Below, piece by piece: positions 27,087 to 35,653 of a DNA stretch of 64,000 nt. Under the pieces are notes generated by a model, which did no database searches, was not told the origin of the DNA, and saw only the letters and a list, made by a program, of their open reading frames with translations. The stretch is from Saccharothrix sp. ALI-22-I (GTDB lineage: Bacteria > Actinomycetota > Actinomycetes > Mycobacteriales > Pseudonocardiaceae). The position numbers were made by a program, and so were the translations under genes. The stretch spans positions 310,001-374,000 of the forward strand of contig NZ_MTQP01000064.1 of the NCBI RefSeq assembly GCF_001984175.1, given 5' to 3'. Numbering within the stretch: the first letter of the stretch is position 1; every line of letters starts with the position of its first letter.

Positions 27087-27389
27087 GTGCCGACTTACCA
27101 GTACGCCTGCACCGAGTGCGAACACCGGTTCGACGCGGTGCAGTCCTTCTCGGACTCCGCGCTCACCGAGTGCCCGGAGTGCTCCGGCAAGCTGCGCAAG
27201 CTCTACGGCGCGGTCGGGGTCGTGTTCAAGGGCAGCGGCTTCTACCGGACCGACAGCCGGTCCTCGGCCGCCAAGAGCGAGTCTTCCTCGTCTTCTTCGG
27301 CTCCGGCCAAGAAGAGCGAGTCTTCTTCCACGAAGAGCGAGTCGTCTTCCTCGTCTTCGTCCTCCGCTCCGGCCGCCGCCGCGTCCTGA
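27087..27389 (+). CDS. FmdB-like zinc-ribbon protein with Ser/Lys tail
   Basis: A 100-residue protein with an FmdB-type zinc ribbon: CTEC near residues 8-11 and CPEC near 28-31, with PTYQYACTECEHRF and FKGSGFYRTD. Residues about 57-100 are a low-complexity tail of Ser runs broken by Lys-Ser-Glu and ending in Ala. The GTG start has GGAGG seven bases upstream. The mycobacterial protein at this position (Rv0991c, Ruc) is a redox-regulated chaperone partner that is disordered at the C-terminus; this one matches in layout, so a chaperone role is a reasonable inference. Confidence 0.88.
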   Translation: MPTYQYACTECEHRFDAVQSFSDSALTECPECSGKLRKLYGAVGVVFKGSGFYRTDSRSSAAKSESSSSSSAPAKKSESSSTKSESSSSSSSSAPAAAAS

Positions 27390-27397
27390 GTCGGTAG

Positions 27398-27434
27398 TTG
27401 TCCACAGGCCCCCGAGTTGTCCACAGCTCGGGGG
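27398..27434 (+). terminator. fmdB terminator hairpin carrying DnaA boxes
   Basis: CCCCCGAG (27409-27416) pairs with CTCGGGGG (27427-27434), followed by TTTGTG. The 10-nt loop is TTGTCCACAG, so it contains a full DnaA box (27417-27425); a second TTGTCCACA lies at 27398-27406, just before the stem. Confidence 0.65.
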
Positions 27435-27477
27435 TTTGTGCTGTCCCCGGGCGGGCCCGGTCCCTAGCGTCGAGATC

Positions 27478-27987
27478 ATGCTCCTCCACCTCAGAAGGAT
27501 CTTGGCGGGCCTGCTGGCCCTGGTCGCCGTCGGTGTGGCCGTGCTGCCGGACAGCCCGACGGTCGACGTGCTCGTGGCCGCGCACGACCTCGCACCGGGC
27601 GTGCCGCTGACCGCGGACGACGTGCGGGTGGTCGCCGTGCCGCCCTCCCTGTCGCCTTCGGGGACGGTGTCGCAGGCCGACGCGTTAGGCCGCGGTTTGG
27701 TGGGTGCGGCGCGGGCGGGCGAACCACTGACCGATGCCCGCTTGGCGCCGATCGACCCTGGCGTGTCGTCGGTGGCCGTGCGATTGGCCGACGCCGGGGT
27801 GGTCGGGTTACTGCGGCCGGGGAGCCGGGTGGACGTCGTCGGCGCGGATTCGCACGTGCTGGCGGCGGACGCCTCGGTGGTCGCGGTGCGGGAGGGCGAG
27901 GTGGTGGTGATCTCCGCGGACCGTGCGGCGGCCCACCGGATCGCCGCCGAGTCCCTGGCCAACCCCGTCGCCGTCACCCTCCACTGA
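27478..27987 (+). CDS. SAF domain membrane-anchored protein, CpaB/FlgA-like
   Basis: A 169-residue protein with an N-terminal membrane helix (about 6-22) followed by a SAF domain (VDVLVAAHDLAPGVPLTADDV), then a second small beta domain with LLRPGSRVDVVGAD. This is the layout of CpaB/RcpC pilus-assembly proteins and of FlgA-type chaperones, but no pilus genes are nearby and actinobacteria often carry such stand-alone copies. The ATG lies right before the helix. Function is open; an envelope role is likely. Confidence 0.8.
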   Translation: MLLHLRRILAGLLALVAVGVAVLPDSPTVDVLVAAHDLAPGVPLTADDVRVVAVPPSLSPSGTVSQADALGRGLVGAARAGEPLTDARLAPIDPGVSSVAVRLADAGVVGLLRPGSRVDVVGADSHVLAADASVVAVREGEVVVISADRAAAHRIAAESLANPVAVTLH

Positions 27988-28063
27988 CCCCACTCGCTCA
28001 CCGGCGCAGGCCTGAGCCGTTACGCTCCGCCGGCCCCCAATACCCCCGAACGGAGGAGCCGAC

Positions 28064-28456
28064 GTGATCAAAGGCTTCAAGGACTTCCTGATGCGCGGCA
28101 ACGTGATCGACCTGGCCGTGGCCGTGGTCATCGGCGCGGCGTTCACCGCCATCGTCACCGCGTTCACCACGCACCTGATCAACCCGATCATCGCGGTGTT
28201 CGGCGGCAACAACGTCAACGGTCTGGCCGTGCAGCTCGGCAACAACGAGAAGACCGTCATGGACTTCGGCGCGATCATCACCGCGTTCATCAACTTCGCG
28301 ATCGTGGCGGCGATCGTCTACTTCATCTTCGTGCTGCCGATGAACAAGTTGAAAGAGCGCCGCAAGCGGGGCGAGGAGCCCGGCCCCTCCGAGCCGACCG
28401 ACGTCGAGCTGCTGAAGGAGATCCGCGACCTGCTCGCCTCCCAGCGCCGGCTGTGA
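28064..28456 (+). CDS. mscL: large-conductance mechanosensitive channel
   Basis: MscL opens under membrane tension to release solutes on osmotic downshock. The 130-residue product has the family start KGFKDFLMRGNVIDLAVAVVIG, a periplasmic loop after TTHLINPIIA, a second helix (about 66-90) and a charged C-terminal bundle. The GTG start has GGAGG close upstream. Its place near moaB2 matches M. tuberculosis Rv0984-Rv0985c. Confidence 0.97.
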   Translation: MIKGFKDFLMRGNVIDLAVAVVIGAAFTAIVTAFTTHLINPIIAVFGGNNVNGLAVQLGNNEKTVMDFGAIITAFINFAIVAAIVYFIFVLPMNKLKERRKRGEEPGPSEPTDVELLKEIRDLLASQRRL

Positions 28457-28582
28457 CGTCGAAGAACCGACCTTCGGAACTGGCGTAACCAGCCGCGCAA
28501 AGGGGTCGTTCGACCGACACGGGCGGTGACCGGGCCTGCCTAGCATCGCCCGGTCACCCGCCGACGGACCCGGAGGTCCTCC

Positions 28583-28816
28583 ATGTCATTCACCCTGCGC
28601 AGCGCGGCAGCGGCACTGGCCGTCGCGGCCGGGCTCACGCTCGCCGCCGCGCCCGCCGCCTACGCCGAGATGAGGGTCCTGTACTTCTACGACCACGACC
28701 GGTGCCGGGTGGCCCAGCTCAACTACGCCCGCGCCGGCTGGAGGATCGTGCAGGGCTGCACCGCCGACGTCTACTCCAACGGCGTGGCCTCCCGCTGGCG
28801 GCTGATGGTCGACTGA
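28583..28816 (+). CDS. small secreted protein
   Basis: A 77-residue protein with a classic Sec signal peptide (about 1-28, cleavage near AAYA). The mature part is about 49 residues with two Cys (in DRCRV and QGCTADV) that could form one disulfide, and aromatic residues. A GGAGG site precedes the ATG. I do not recognise the family; a secreted stable mini-protein is what the sequence shows. It stands alone between mscL and the convergent small gene. Confidence 0.75.
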   Translation: MSFTLRSAAAALAVAAGLTLAAAPAAYAEMRVLYFYDHDRCRVAQLNYARAGWRIVQGCTADVYSNGVASRWRLMVD

Positions 28817-28835
28817 CCGCCGACCACGAAACCAA

Positions 28836-29024
28836 CTAACCGCCGTGGTGCGGCGGCCGGTTCTCCTCGTACCACCGGTCGTCGCGCCCGGACGGGTGGG
28901 GCTCGTCGGACGAGCCCTCCGGCAGCACGTCGCCGAACACCTCGGCCAGCCGACGACGCCGGGCCGCCTCCTCCGCAGCGGCGGCTGGGGTGGGGGCGTC
29001 GGCGTCGTCGACCGGGTCAGTCAC
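28836..29024 (-). CDS. conserved small protein, hypothetical
   Basis: A 62-residue hydrophilic protein with an Ala/Glu/Arg-rich helix (EEAARRRRLAEVFGDVLPE) and a tail rich in Asp, Pro and His (DDRWYEENRPPHHGG). The EVFGDVLPE and WYEENRPPH words look like those of short unnamed actinobacterial proteins found next to moaB2 genes. The GTG start overlaps the moaB2 stop (GTGA), so the two are coupled. No function can be stated. Confidence 0.7.
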   Translation of the reverse strand: MTDPVDDADAPTPAAAAEEAARRRRLAEVFGDVLPEGSSDEPHPSGRDDRWYEENRPPHHGG

Positions 29025-29521
29025 GACTCATCGAGTCCCGACAACTGCTCGATCACGTACGGGACCAGCGCCGACAGCGTCGCCATGCCGTCACGCACCG
29101 CCGACCGCGACCCGGCCAGGTTCACCACGAGGGTGCTGCCGGACACGCCGACCAGCCCCCGCGAGATACCCGCGTCGACCGCGCCCGCGGCCAGCCCCGA
29201 GGCCCGGAGCGCCTCGGCGATGCCGCTGATCGGCCGGTCGAGCACGCCCTGTGTGGCATCCGGCGTCACGTCGCGCGGCGACACGCCCGTACCGCCGACG
29301 GTCACCACGAGGTCGACACCACCGATCACCGCGGTGTTCAGTGCGGCGCGGATGCCCACGACCTCACCCTCCACCGCGACCGTGCCGTCGACGATGAACC
29401 CTGCTTCCTCCAGCAACTCTGTGACCAGCGGTCCCGTGCTGTCGTCGTGCTCACCGTGCGCCAGCCGGTCATCCACGATCACGACAAGGGCGCGTCCCAG
29501 GCGCTGCGCGCTGCGTTCCAT
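29021..29521 (-). CDS. moaB2: MoaB/Mog family molybdopterin-binding protein
   Basis: A 166-residue MoCF-fold protein of the kind that adenylylates molybdopterin before molybdenum insertion by MoeA. Family motifs are visible: ALVVIVDDRLAHG at the start, DLVVTVGGTGVSPRDVTPDAT (the GGTG pterin-binding loop), and SGSTLVVNLAGSRSAVRDG. The ATG gives MERSAQRLGRALVV; a GTG three codons upstream is possible. It corresponds in position to M. tuberculosis moaB2 (Rv0984). Confidence 0.92.
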   Translation of the reverse strand: MERSAQRLGRALVVIVDDRLAHGEHDDSTGPLVTELLEEAGFIVDGTVAVEGEVVGIRAALNTAVIGGVDLVVTVGGTGVSPRDVTPDATQGVLDRPISGIAEALRASGLAAGAVDAGISRGLVGVSGSTLVVNLAGSRSAVRDGMATLSALVPYVIEQLSGLDES

Positions 29522-29602
29522 GCGCGTCACCGTAGCCAATCGGTGGATCTGACGGTTCCGTGACGTCACGCTGTCGCGCCGGGCGATCCCGCCGAACTAC
29601 CC

Positions 29603-29619
29603 CTAACTTCGGTGACGTG
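29603..29619 (+). promoter_or_regulatory. possible leaderless promoter of the epimerase gene
   Basis: TAACTT lies 7 nt before the GTG start codon, and there is no clear ribosome-binding site. In actinobacteria a TANNNT box about 7 nt before the start often marks leaderless transcription. Confidence 0.35.
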
Positions 29620-30636
29620 CGCGTTCTCCTCACCGGCGGGGCCGGGTTCATCGGCTCACACATCGCCGACCGACTGAGCCATGCCGAGCACGACGTGGTC
29701 GTGCTCGACGCCTACCTCCCCCAAGCCCACCGGACCCGCCCCGACGGAGCCCACGACGTCACCGACCTCGACACGGTCAAGGTCCTCCTCGACGGCGTGG
29801 ACGTGGTCTGCCACCAGGCGGCGGTCGTCGGACACGGTCTCGACCCGTCCGACGCGCCGCTCTACGCCCGCAACAACGACCTCGGCACCGCCGTGCTGCT
29901 CGCCGCGATGCACGAGAAGGGCGTGAAACACCTGGTCATGGCCTCCTCAATGGTCGTGTACGGGGAGGGCCGCTACGAGTGCGCCGAGCACGGCGTCGTC
30001 CGGGCCGCGCCCCGCCGCCAGGCAGACCTCGACGCGGGCCGCTACGAACCGCCCTGCCCGCACTGCGGCAGCCCCCTGGAACCGCGCCTGGTCCCCGAAG
30101 ACGCCCCGCTGGACCCCCGGAGCACCTACGCGGCCAGCAAGCTCGCCCAGGAGCACTACGCGGCGGCGTGGGCCCGCCAGACGGGCGGCGACGTGTGGGC
30201 GCTGAGGTACCACAACGTGTACGGCCCGAGGATGCCCAAGGACACCCCGTACGCGGGCGTGGCGAGCCTCTTCCGTTCAGCGCTGGAACGCGGCGAAGCA
30301 CCCACCGTCCTCGAAGACGGCCGGCAGCGCCGCGACTTCGTGCACGTCACCGACGTCGCGCGGGCCAACGTCCTGGCCGTCCACCGGCCGGGCGCCCCCG
30401 GCACGCTCACCGCGCTCAACATCTGCTCCGGCGAGCCGCACACCGTCGGCGACCTGGCCGCCCACCTCGCGGAGGCCTGCGGCGGCCCCCAGCCGCGGAT
30501 CGTCGGCGGCGCGCGACCGGCGGACGTCCGGCACGTCGTCGCCGACCCCGCCAAGGCACAGGCACTCCTCGGCTTCCGCGCCGCGACGTCGTTCGCGGCA
30601 GGGGTCAAGCAGTTCGCAACGGATCCGCTGCGCTGA
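29617..30636 (+). CDS. NAD-dependent epimerase/dehydratase with zinc-ribbon-like insert
   Basis: A 339-residue extended short-chain dehydrogenase acting on a nucleotide sugar. The NAD site [16 protein letters not shown], the [11 protein letters not shown] catalytic region and [11 protein letters not shown] substrate loop are intact, so it should be active. An insert at about 115-160 carries cysteines (ECAEHG and CPHCGSP), suggesting a small zinc site not found in GalE or RmlB. Its 3' end overlaps the convergent histidine-kinase gene by 32 nt. It faces a set of sugar-transfer genes and probably supplies their sugar (inference). It is not a typical GalE. Confidence 0.85.
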   Translation: MRVLLTGGAGFIGSHIADRLSHAEHDVVVLDAYLPQAHRTRPDGAHDVTDLDTVKVLLDGVDVVCHQAAVVGHGLDPSDAPLYARNNDLGTAVLLAAMHEKGVKHLVMASSMVVYGEGRYECAEHGVVRAAPRRQADLDAGRYEPPCPHCGSPLEPRLVPEDAPLDPRSTYAASKLAQEHYAAAWARQTGGDVWALRYHNVYGPRMPKDTPYAGVASLFRSALERGEAPTVLEDGRQRRDFVHVTDVARANVLAVHRPGAPGTLTALNICSGEPHTVGDLAAHLAEACGGPQPRIVGGARPADVRHVVADPAKAQALLGFRAATSFAAGVKQFATDPLR

Positions 30637-31624
30637 GCGGCAGCCGCACCTCGAACCGGCAGCCGCGCCCGTGGTTGTGCGCGTCGATCGTGCCCTGGTG
30701 CGCCTCCACCAAGCCGCGCGCGATCGCCAGCCCCAATCCGCCACCGACCGGCTGCCGGTGCGGCGTGCCGCGGAACGCCACGTCGAACACCCGGGGCAGG
30801 TCGGCTTCCGGGATGCCGCCGCACCCGTCGTCCACGCGCAGCAGCGCCGACGACCCCTCCACGCCCACCTGCACGGCCACCGTCCCGTCCGGTGGCGTGT
30901 GCCGGATCGCGTTGGACAGCAGGTTGCGCACCACCCGCGCCAGCTCGGGATCGCTGCCCAGCACCACCGGCCACGTCACCGCGTCCGCCTTCAGCCGCAC
31001 GCCCTTGCGCGAGGCGACCGGGCTCTCCGCCGCCACGACCTCGCTCACCACGTCCGCCAACGGCACCTCGGACAACGTCAGCCGCAGCGCGCCCGCCGTG
31101 ATCCGGGACAGCTCGAACAGGTCGTCCACCATCCCGGACAGCGCCTCCGCCTCGGTGGAGATCCGCCCCGCGTACTGGGCCACCTCGTCCCGCCGCGCCA
31201 CCACGCCGTCCGCCAGCGCCTCGGCCATCGCCCGGATACCGGCCAACGGCGTGCGCAGGTCGTGGCTGATCCACGCCACCAGCTCACGCCGCGACGCCTC
31301 GGCGGCCCGTTCCCGTTCCCGCGCCTCGCTCTCCCACACACTGCGCCGCGCCAGCGCCCGGCCCAGCAGCACCGCCGTCGGCACCGTCACCAACGCCACC
31401 AGCAGGCACACCAGCACGGTCGTGGTGAGGATCGGGGTGAACATGAACCCGCTCACCGCCAGCACCCCGCCGATGGTCGCCACCACCGGCACGATCGCCA
31501 GCACGGTCAACGCCGTGGTCAGCGACCCCCGCGACAACCGCCGCAGCACCACCGCCCCGAGCAGCGCCAACGGCAGCGAGAACAGCACCGCGTACGGCAG
31601 GATGTGGGAAATCTCGATCAGCAT
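30605..31624 (-). CDS. two-component sensor histidine kinase
   Basis: A 339-residue OmpR-class sensor. Two or three membrane helices in residues 8-90 leave only very small external loops, so it may sense a membrane signal. A short linker leads to the HisKA dimer helix with the phosphoaccepting His in [13 protein letters not shown], then the ATPase domain with NLLSNAIRH (N box), DDGCGGIP (G1) and [11 protein letters not shown] (G2). The ATG overlaps the regulator stop by one nt (TGATG). It is coupled to the response regulator and the membrane protein upstream. Confidence 0.93.
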   Translation of the reverse strand: MLIEISHILPYAVLFSLPLALLGAVVLRRLSRGSLTTALTVLAIVPVVATIGGVLAVSGFMFTPILTTTVLVCLLVALVTVPTAVLLGRALARRSVWESEARERERAAEASRRELVAWISHDLRTPLAGIRAMAEALADGVVARRDEVAQYAGRISTEAEALSGMVDDLFELSRITAGALRLTLSEVPLADVVSEVVAAESPVASRKGVRLKADAVTWPVVLGSDPELARVVRNLLSNAIRHTPPDGTVAVQVGVEGSSALLRVDDGCGGIPEADLPRVFDVAFRGTPHRQPVGGGLGLAIARGLVEAHQGTIDAHNHGRGCRFEVRLPLSAADPLRTA

Positions 31625-32349
31625 CACGCACCACCGTCATATCGGTAGCCGACACCCCACACGGTCGCGATCCGCACCGGGCGGGCCGAATCGACCTCCA
31701 CCTTCTCCCGCAACCGTCGCACGTGGACGGTCACGGTGGACTGGTCGCCGAACTCCCAGCCCCACACCCGCGACAGCAGCTCGGCCCGGCCGAACGCGGT
31801 GCCGCGGTGGGTCAGGAAGAACACCAGCAGGTCGAACTCCCGCGTGGTCAGCGACAGCTCGCGCCCGTCCAGCCACGCCGACCGCGCGCCCACGTCCACC
31901 CGCAGCCCGCCGTCCCGCAGCCCGTCGTCCTCTGGCACGGACGCCGACCGTGACGCCGCCACCCGCGACCGGCGCAGCACCGACGACACCCGCAACGCCA
32001 GCTCACGCGGGCTGAACGGCTTGGTCACGTAGTCGTCCGCGCCGAGTTGGAGCCCGGCGATCCGGTCCTCCTCCTCGCCCAACGCGGTCAGCATCACCAC
32101 CGGCACCGCGCTGCGCACCCGCAGCCGACGGCACACCTCCAGCCCGTCCACGCCGGGCAGCATCAGGTCCAGCACCACCACGTCCGGCTCGCGCTCGGCG
32201 AACCGGCGCAACGCGCTCTCGCCGTCACCGACCAGCTCGACCTCGTGCCCGGCCAGCTCCAGGTACCGGCGCACCACATCGCGCACGGTCACGTCGTCGT
32301 CCACGACGAGGACCCGCCCGGTCACGCCCGCCTGATCATCGACAGCCAC
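31624..32349 (-). CDS. OmpR-family response regulator
   Basis: A 241-residue regulator with a receiver domain (acidic DDD near 18, phosphoacceptor Asp in [13 protein letters not shown], Lys in [10 protein letters not shown]) and a winged-helix DNA-binding domain ([17 protein letters not shown] and [14 protein letters not shown]). GAGGG lies just before the GTG start, within 8 nt of the membrane-protein stop. The intact domain makes it a likely regulator of the divergent operon at 33.7 kb, since it is cotranscribed with a gene divergent from that operon. Confidence 0.94.
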   Translation of the reverse strand: MAVDDQAGVTGRVLVVDDDVTVRDVVRRYLELAGHEVELVGDGESALRRFAEREPDVVVLDLMLPGVDGLEVCRRLRVRSAVPVVMLTALGEEEDRIAGLQLGADDYVTKPFSPRELALRVSSVLRRSRVAASRSASVPEDDGLRDGGLRVDVGARSAWLDGRELSLTTREFDLLVFFLTHRGTAFGRAELLSRVWGWEFGDQSTVTVHVRRLREKVEVDSARPVRIATVWGVGYRYDGGA

Positions 32350-32356
32350 AACACCC

Positions 32357-33580
32357 TCACCAGTTCGTCAGCAGGAGGTGGTTGACCGCGAGTGCGGTCA
32401 CCGCTTGTGCCGCCAGCCATGGTCGTCGCCGCTCCGGCACGAGCACCACCAGCCACACGGTGAACGGCAGCCAGATCCGCTCCACCTCGGCTTTGCTCAA
32501 CCCGGACACGTCGGCCACCAGGATGGCCACCGCCGCCGCTGCGGCCAGTGTGAGCGCAGGGCCACGCCACCGTGCGGCGAAAGGCGCGAACCCGCACGCG
32601 AGGACGGCGGCGGCCAGGTTCGCCCACACCCAGTAGCCGTAGGAGCGGGACGACGCGATGCCCTGGTAGTACCGCTCAACCACCAGGTGGTAGCCGTCCA
32701 GCCACCAGAACCCGAGCGCCGCGAACACCGCCACCACCCCCACGGCGCCCAGCACGGCGACGCCGATCCGCCGCCAATCCCGCCCCAGGTGGTCAGAGCA
32801 CAGCACGGCCAGCGCCAGCACCCCGATCAGCACCAGCCCGTAGGACAGGAACACGCCGAATCCGAGCACCACGCCACCCGCCAGCGCACGACGGGTCGCC
32901 AGCAAGGCGATCCCGCACGCCGTCACGCCCGCGAACAGCCCGTCCGCCGACACCCCGATCCACACCGCGCCGGGGAACAGCGCCACGAACGGCAGCACGG
33001 CCCGCGCGTGCTCCTCGGACACCAGCGCCCGCACCGTCACCGGCACCGCGACCGCCGTCAACGCGCCGGTCAGCACCACGAGCGCCGACGCCCACCCACC
33101 ACCGGACAGCCCGATCCGGTCCAGCCCCACGAACACCAGCAGCGCGCCCGGTGGGTGCCCGGACACGTGCGTGGTCCACGAGTCGGGTTGGAAGTCGAGG
33201 ATGCGCGACGAGAACTCCCGCAGCACCACGCCCACGTCCGTCACGCCCGGCACCTCGTGCAGGTACTCGTCGGTCGTGGTCAGCCGCCCGGCGAACCCGC
33301 GATCCCAGCCGTCCACCAGGGCCAGCGAGAAGATCCACGCCACGGCGGTCGCGTAACCCGCGCCCAACGCCGCCCGCCACGACAGCCGCCCGGCCAGGCT
33401 CGGCCCCCACACGGCCACCAGCAGCGCCACCAGCACGGCCAACGGCGTGCCGATGCCGACGTGCGGGAACCAGCCGGCGAACAACGGCGGCGCGCCCGCG
33501 AACGTGCGCTCACCGCCCAGGACCACGCCGACGACGGCGGCCGAGGCGACCAGAGCCACGGCGGCCAGGACACGGAGCAC
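32357..33580 (-). CDS. multi-pass membrane protein, possible GT-C glycosyltransferase
   Basis: A membrane protein of about 407 residues with 9-11 hydrophobic helices. The large first external loop holds Asp/Glu residues (DGWDRGFAGRLTTTDEYLHE) and later HVSGHPPGALL. External acidic residues followed by an HPPG-like loop recall GT-C mannosyl- and arabinosyltransferases such as PMT, which use polyprenyl-phosphate sugars. No named family is clear. The GTG at 33580, just before helix 1, is the conservative start; a GTG at 33658 would add a basic 26-residue leader. It is the first gene of a unit with the two-component system. Confidence 0.7.
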   Translation of the reverse strand: MLRVLAAVALVASAAVVGVVLGGERTFAGAPPLFAGWFPHVGIGTPLAVLVALLVAVWGPSLAGRLSWRAALGAGYATAVAWIFSLALVDGWDRGFAGRLTTTDEYLHEVPGVTDVGVVLREFSSRILDFQPDSWTTHVSGHPPGALLVFVGLDRIGLSGGGWASALVVLTGALTAVAVPVTVRALVSEEHARAVLPFVALFPGAVWIGVSADGLFAGVTACGIALLATRRALAGGVVLGFGVFLSYGLVLIGVLALAVLCSDHLGRDWRRIGVAVLGAVGVVAVFAALGFWWLDGYHLVVERYYQGIASSRSYGYWVWANLAAAVLACGFAPFAARWRGPALTLAAAAAVAILVADVSGLSKAEVERIWLPFTVWLVVLVPERRRPWLAAQAVTALAVNHLLLTNW

Positions 33581-33711
33581 ACGCCCACCGTAAGCCCTGC
33601 CGGGCCTGCGTCGCCCGCCCGCGGAGCCATTCGTCAGCGGTCCGTAAGAACTCGGCACACGTCAGGATTTGGTAAGCGGTACAACGGTTTCCCGTCGTCC
33701 ACGACGGACCC

Positions 33712-34368
33712 ATGCTGTGGATCGTGGATGAAATCGACGTGGTGCTCCCCTGCCTGGACGAGGCGGCGGCGTTGCCCGGGGTGCTGCGGGCCATGCCCGC
33801 CGGCTACCGGGCGCTGGTGGTGGACAACGGATCGCGTGACGGCTCGCCGGACATCGCCCGGTCGCTGGGCGCGGAGGTGGTGCACGAGCCCCGGCCCGGG
33901 TACGGCGCGGCGGTGCACACGGGTGTGGAGCACGCGCGCTCGGAGGTGGTGTGCGTGCTCGACGCGGACGGCTCGCTCGACCCGGGTCAGCTGCCCGAGC
34001 TGGTGGCGTTGCTCGCGCGGGCCGACCTGGCCGTGGGGCGTCGGGTGCCGGAGGCGGGCAGCTGGCCGTGGCACGCGCGGGCGGGGAACGTGGTGCTGGC
34101 CGCGTTGTTGCGGCGCAAGGGGCTGCCGGTGCGGGACATCGCGCCGATGCGGGCGTTCCGCCGGCAGGACCTGCTGGACCTGGCGATCGAGGACCGCGCG
34201 TTCGGCTACCCGCTCGAACTGCTGCTGCGCGCGGGTGCGGCCGGGTGGCGGGTGGTCGAGCGCGACGTCCGCTACGGGCCACGTGCGGCGGGCACGAAGT
34301 CGAAGGTGTCCGGCTCGGTGCGCGGCACTGTGCGGGCGGTGCGGGACATGGCGGCGGTGCTGCGATGA
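33712..34368 (+). CDS. family 2 glycosyltransferase, dolichyl-phosphate-mannose-synthase type
   Basis: A 218-residue GT-A fold enzyme with DVVLPCLDEAAALPGVL, LVVDNGSRDGS, the metal-binding DADGS, and GRRVPEAGSWPW. It is short and has no membrane helix, like soluble DPM1-type synthases that make polyprenyl-phosphate sugars. The sugar donor is not readable. It is the first gene of a five-gene operon whose members overlap by 4 nt. Its likely product, a lipid-linked sugar, would suit the divergent GT-C-like membrane protein (inference). Confidence 0.88.
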   Translation: MLWIVDEIDVVLPCLDEAAALPGVLRAMPAGYRALVVDNGSRDGSPDIARSLGAEVVHEPRPGYGAAVHTGVEHARSEVVCVLDADGSLDPGQLPELVALLARADLAVGRRVPEAGSWPWHARAGNVVLAALLRRKGLPVRDIAPMRAFRRQDLLDLAIEDRAFGYPLELLLRAGAAGWRVVERDVRYGPRAAGTKSKVSGSVRGTVRAVRDMAAVLR

Positions 34369-35054
34369 GCGGCGGCCTGCCGGTGTCCGGTTCGGCGGTG
34401 AAGGCGAGTCTGCTGGTGGTGGCCAAGGCGCCTGTGCCGGGCCTGGCGAAGACCCGGCTGTGCCCGCCCGCGACACCCGAGGAGGCGGCCGACGTCGCCG
34501 CCGCCGCGCTGCTGGACACCCTCGACGCCGTCCTGGGCACCCCGCACGTGCGGCCGGTCGTGGCGTTGACCGGTGACCTCGGCGAAGCCCGCCGTTCGGC
34601 CGAGATCCGTGACGCGCTGCGGCACTTCACGGTTCTCGCGCAACGCGGTGCGTCCTTCGCCGACCGCCTGGCCAACGCGCACACCGACACGCATCGGGCG
34701 CACGGCCTGCCGGTGTTCCAGATCGGCATGGACACCCCGCAGGTGACGCCGCTCCTGCTGGCCGAATCCGTCGACCGGCTGGCCGCGCACGACGCCGTTC
34801 TGGGTCCGGCGGCCGACGGCGGTTGGTGGGCACTGGGCCTCAACGACCCGACCCTCGCCCGCAACCTCCGCATCGTGCCGATGTCCCGGCCCGACACCGG
34901 CGCGCACACGTTGTCGGCCTTGGGGGAACGCGATATCGGCATGCTGCCCGTTCTGTCCGATGTGGACGATATGACCACCGCCCGCGAAGTCGCCGCGGCC
35001 GTGCCGGGTACCCGGTTCGCCGCCGCCCTCGCCCACCTCGGGGTGCTGCGATGA
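34365..35054 (+). CDS. DUF2064/TIGR04282 glycosyltransferase-like protein
   Basis: A 229-residue protein of the TIGR04282 (DUF2064) family, nucleotidyl/glycosyl-transferase-like proteins of unknown activity. Visible features are LLVVAKAPVPGLAKTRLCPP at the N-terminus (resembling a nucleotide-binding loop with Lys and Arg), QRGASFADRLANAH, IGMDTPQVTP and GPAADGGWWALGL. The ATG overlaps the GT2 stop (ATGA). In other genomes DUF2064 proteins accompany GT2 enzymes, where they may use or make the activated sugar. Confidence 0.87.
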   Translation: MSGGLPVSGSAVKASLLVVAKAPVPGLAKTRLCPPATPEEAADVAAAALLDTLDAVLGTPHVRPVVALTGDLGEARRSAEIRDALRHFTVLAQRGASFADRLANAHTDTHRAHGLPVFQIGMDTPQVTPLLLAESVDRLAAHDAVLGPAADGGWWALGLNDPTLARNLRIVPMSRPDTGAHTLSALGERDIGMLPVLSDVDDMTTAREVAAAVPGTRFAAALAHLGVLR

Positions 35055-35653
35055 CCACGTTCGACGTCGGGCTCAGCGGCACGGAGTGCCGGCTGGAGCT
35101 GGCCGGCGGCGACCACGTGTCGCTGCCGGTCGAGCGGTGGCACGAGGATGCGAACGACGCCGACCACGTGCTGCTCGACGCGTGTCATGGGCCGACTATC
35201 GACCTTGGTTGCGGTCCCGGTCGGTTGGTGGCGGCGCTGGTGCGGCGTGGGGTTGTGGCGTTGGGCGTGGACAACTCGCCGCTGGCCGTTGCGCTCACCC
35301 GTACCCGTGGTGGTATGGCGCTGCACCGTGATGTGTTCGCGCGGCTCCCTGGGGTGGGTCGGTGGGCGCATGTGCTGCTCGCTGACGGCAACATCGGTAT
35401 CGGCGGTGACCCCGTCGTGCTGCTTCGCCGTGCACGAGCGCTGCTGCATCGGCGCGGGAGTGTGCTGGTGGAGGTTGAGGCGCCCGGTTGCGGGCTGCGT
35501 CGGGAGCGGGCGCGGGTTGGTGATGGGGCGTGGTTCGACTGGGCGCGGGTGGACGCGCGGGCCATCGGACCCACTGCGGCGCGGGCCGGTCTCAAGCGGC
35601 TCTGGTTGGCTGAACTCGACGGCCGCTGGTTCACCGAGTTGGTGCGGTCGTGA
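35051..35653 (+). CDS. class I SAM-dependent methyltransferase
   Basis: A 200-residue methyltransferase with the SAM motif I TIDLGCGPGRLVAALVRRG near residue 50, an acidic motif after it (ALGVDNSPLAV) and a region VLLADGNIGIGGDP in the position of motif II/post-II. No RNA- or protein-specific domain is attached, so a small-molecule or lipid-linked substrate is likely. ATGA overlap with the gene before and GTGA with the gene after. Synonymous codon use is slightly looser (GGT, CGT) than in the first two genes. Confidence 0.85.
   Translation: MTTFDVGLSGTECRLELAGGDHVSLPVERWHEDANDADHVLLDACHGPTIDLGCGPGRLVAALVRRGVVALGVDNSPLAVALTRTRGGMALHRDVFARLPGVGRWAHVLLADGNIGIGGDPVVLLRRARALLHRRGSVLVEVEAPGCGLRRERARVGDGAWFDWARVDARAIGPTAARAGLKRLWLAELDGRWFTELVRS

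Noticed and set aside
29617-30636. GalE serving the galactose locus
   Set aside because: The cysteine insert and the distance from galT point to another nucleotide sugar; it is kept as a generic epimerase/dehydratase.
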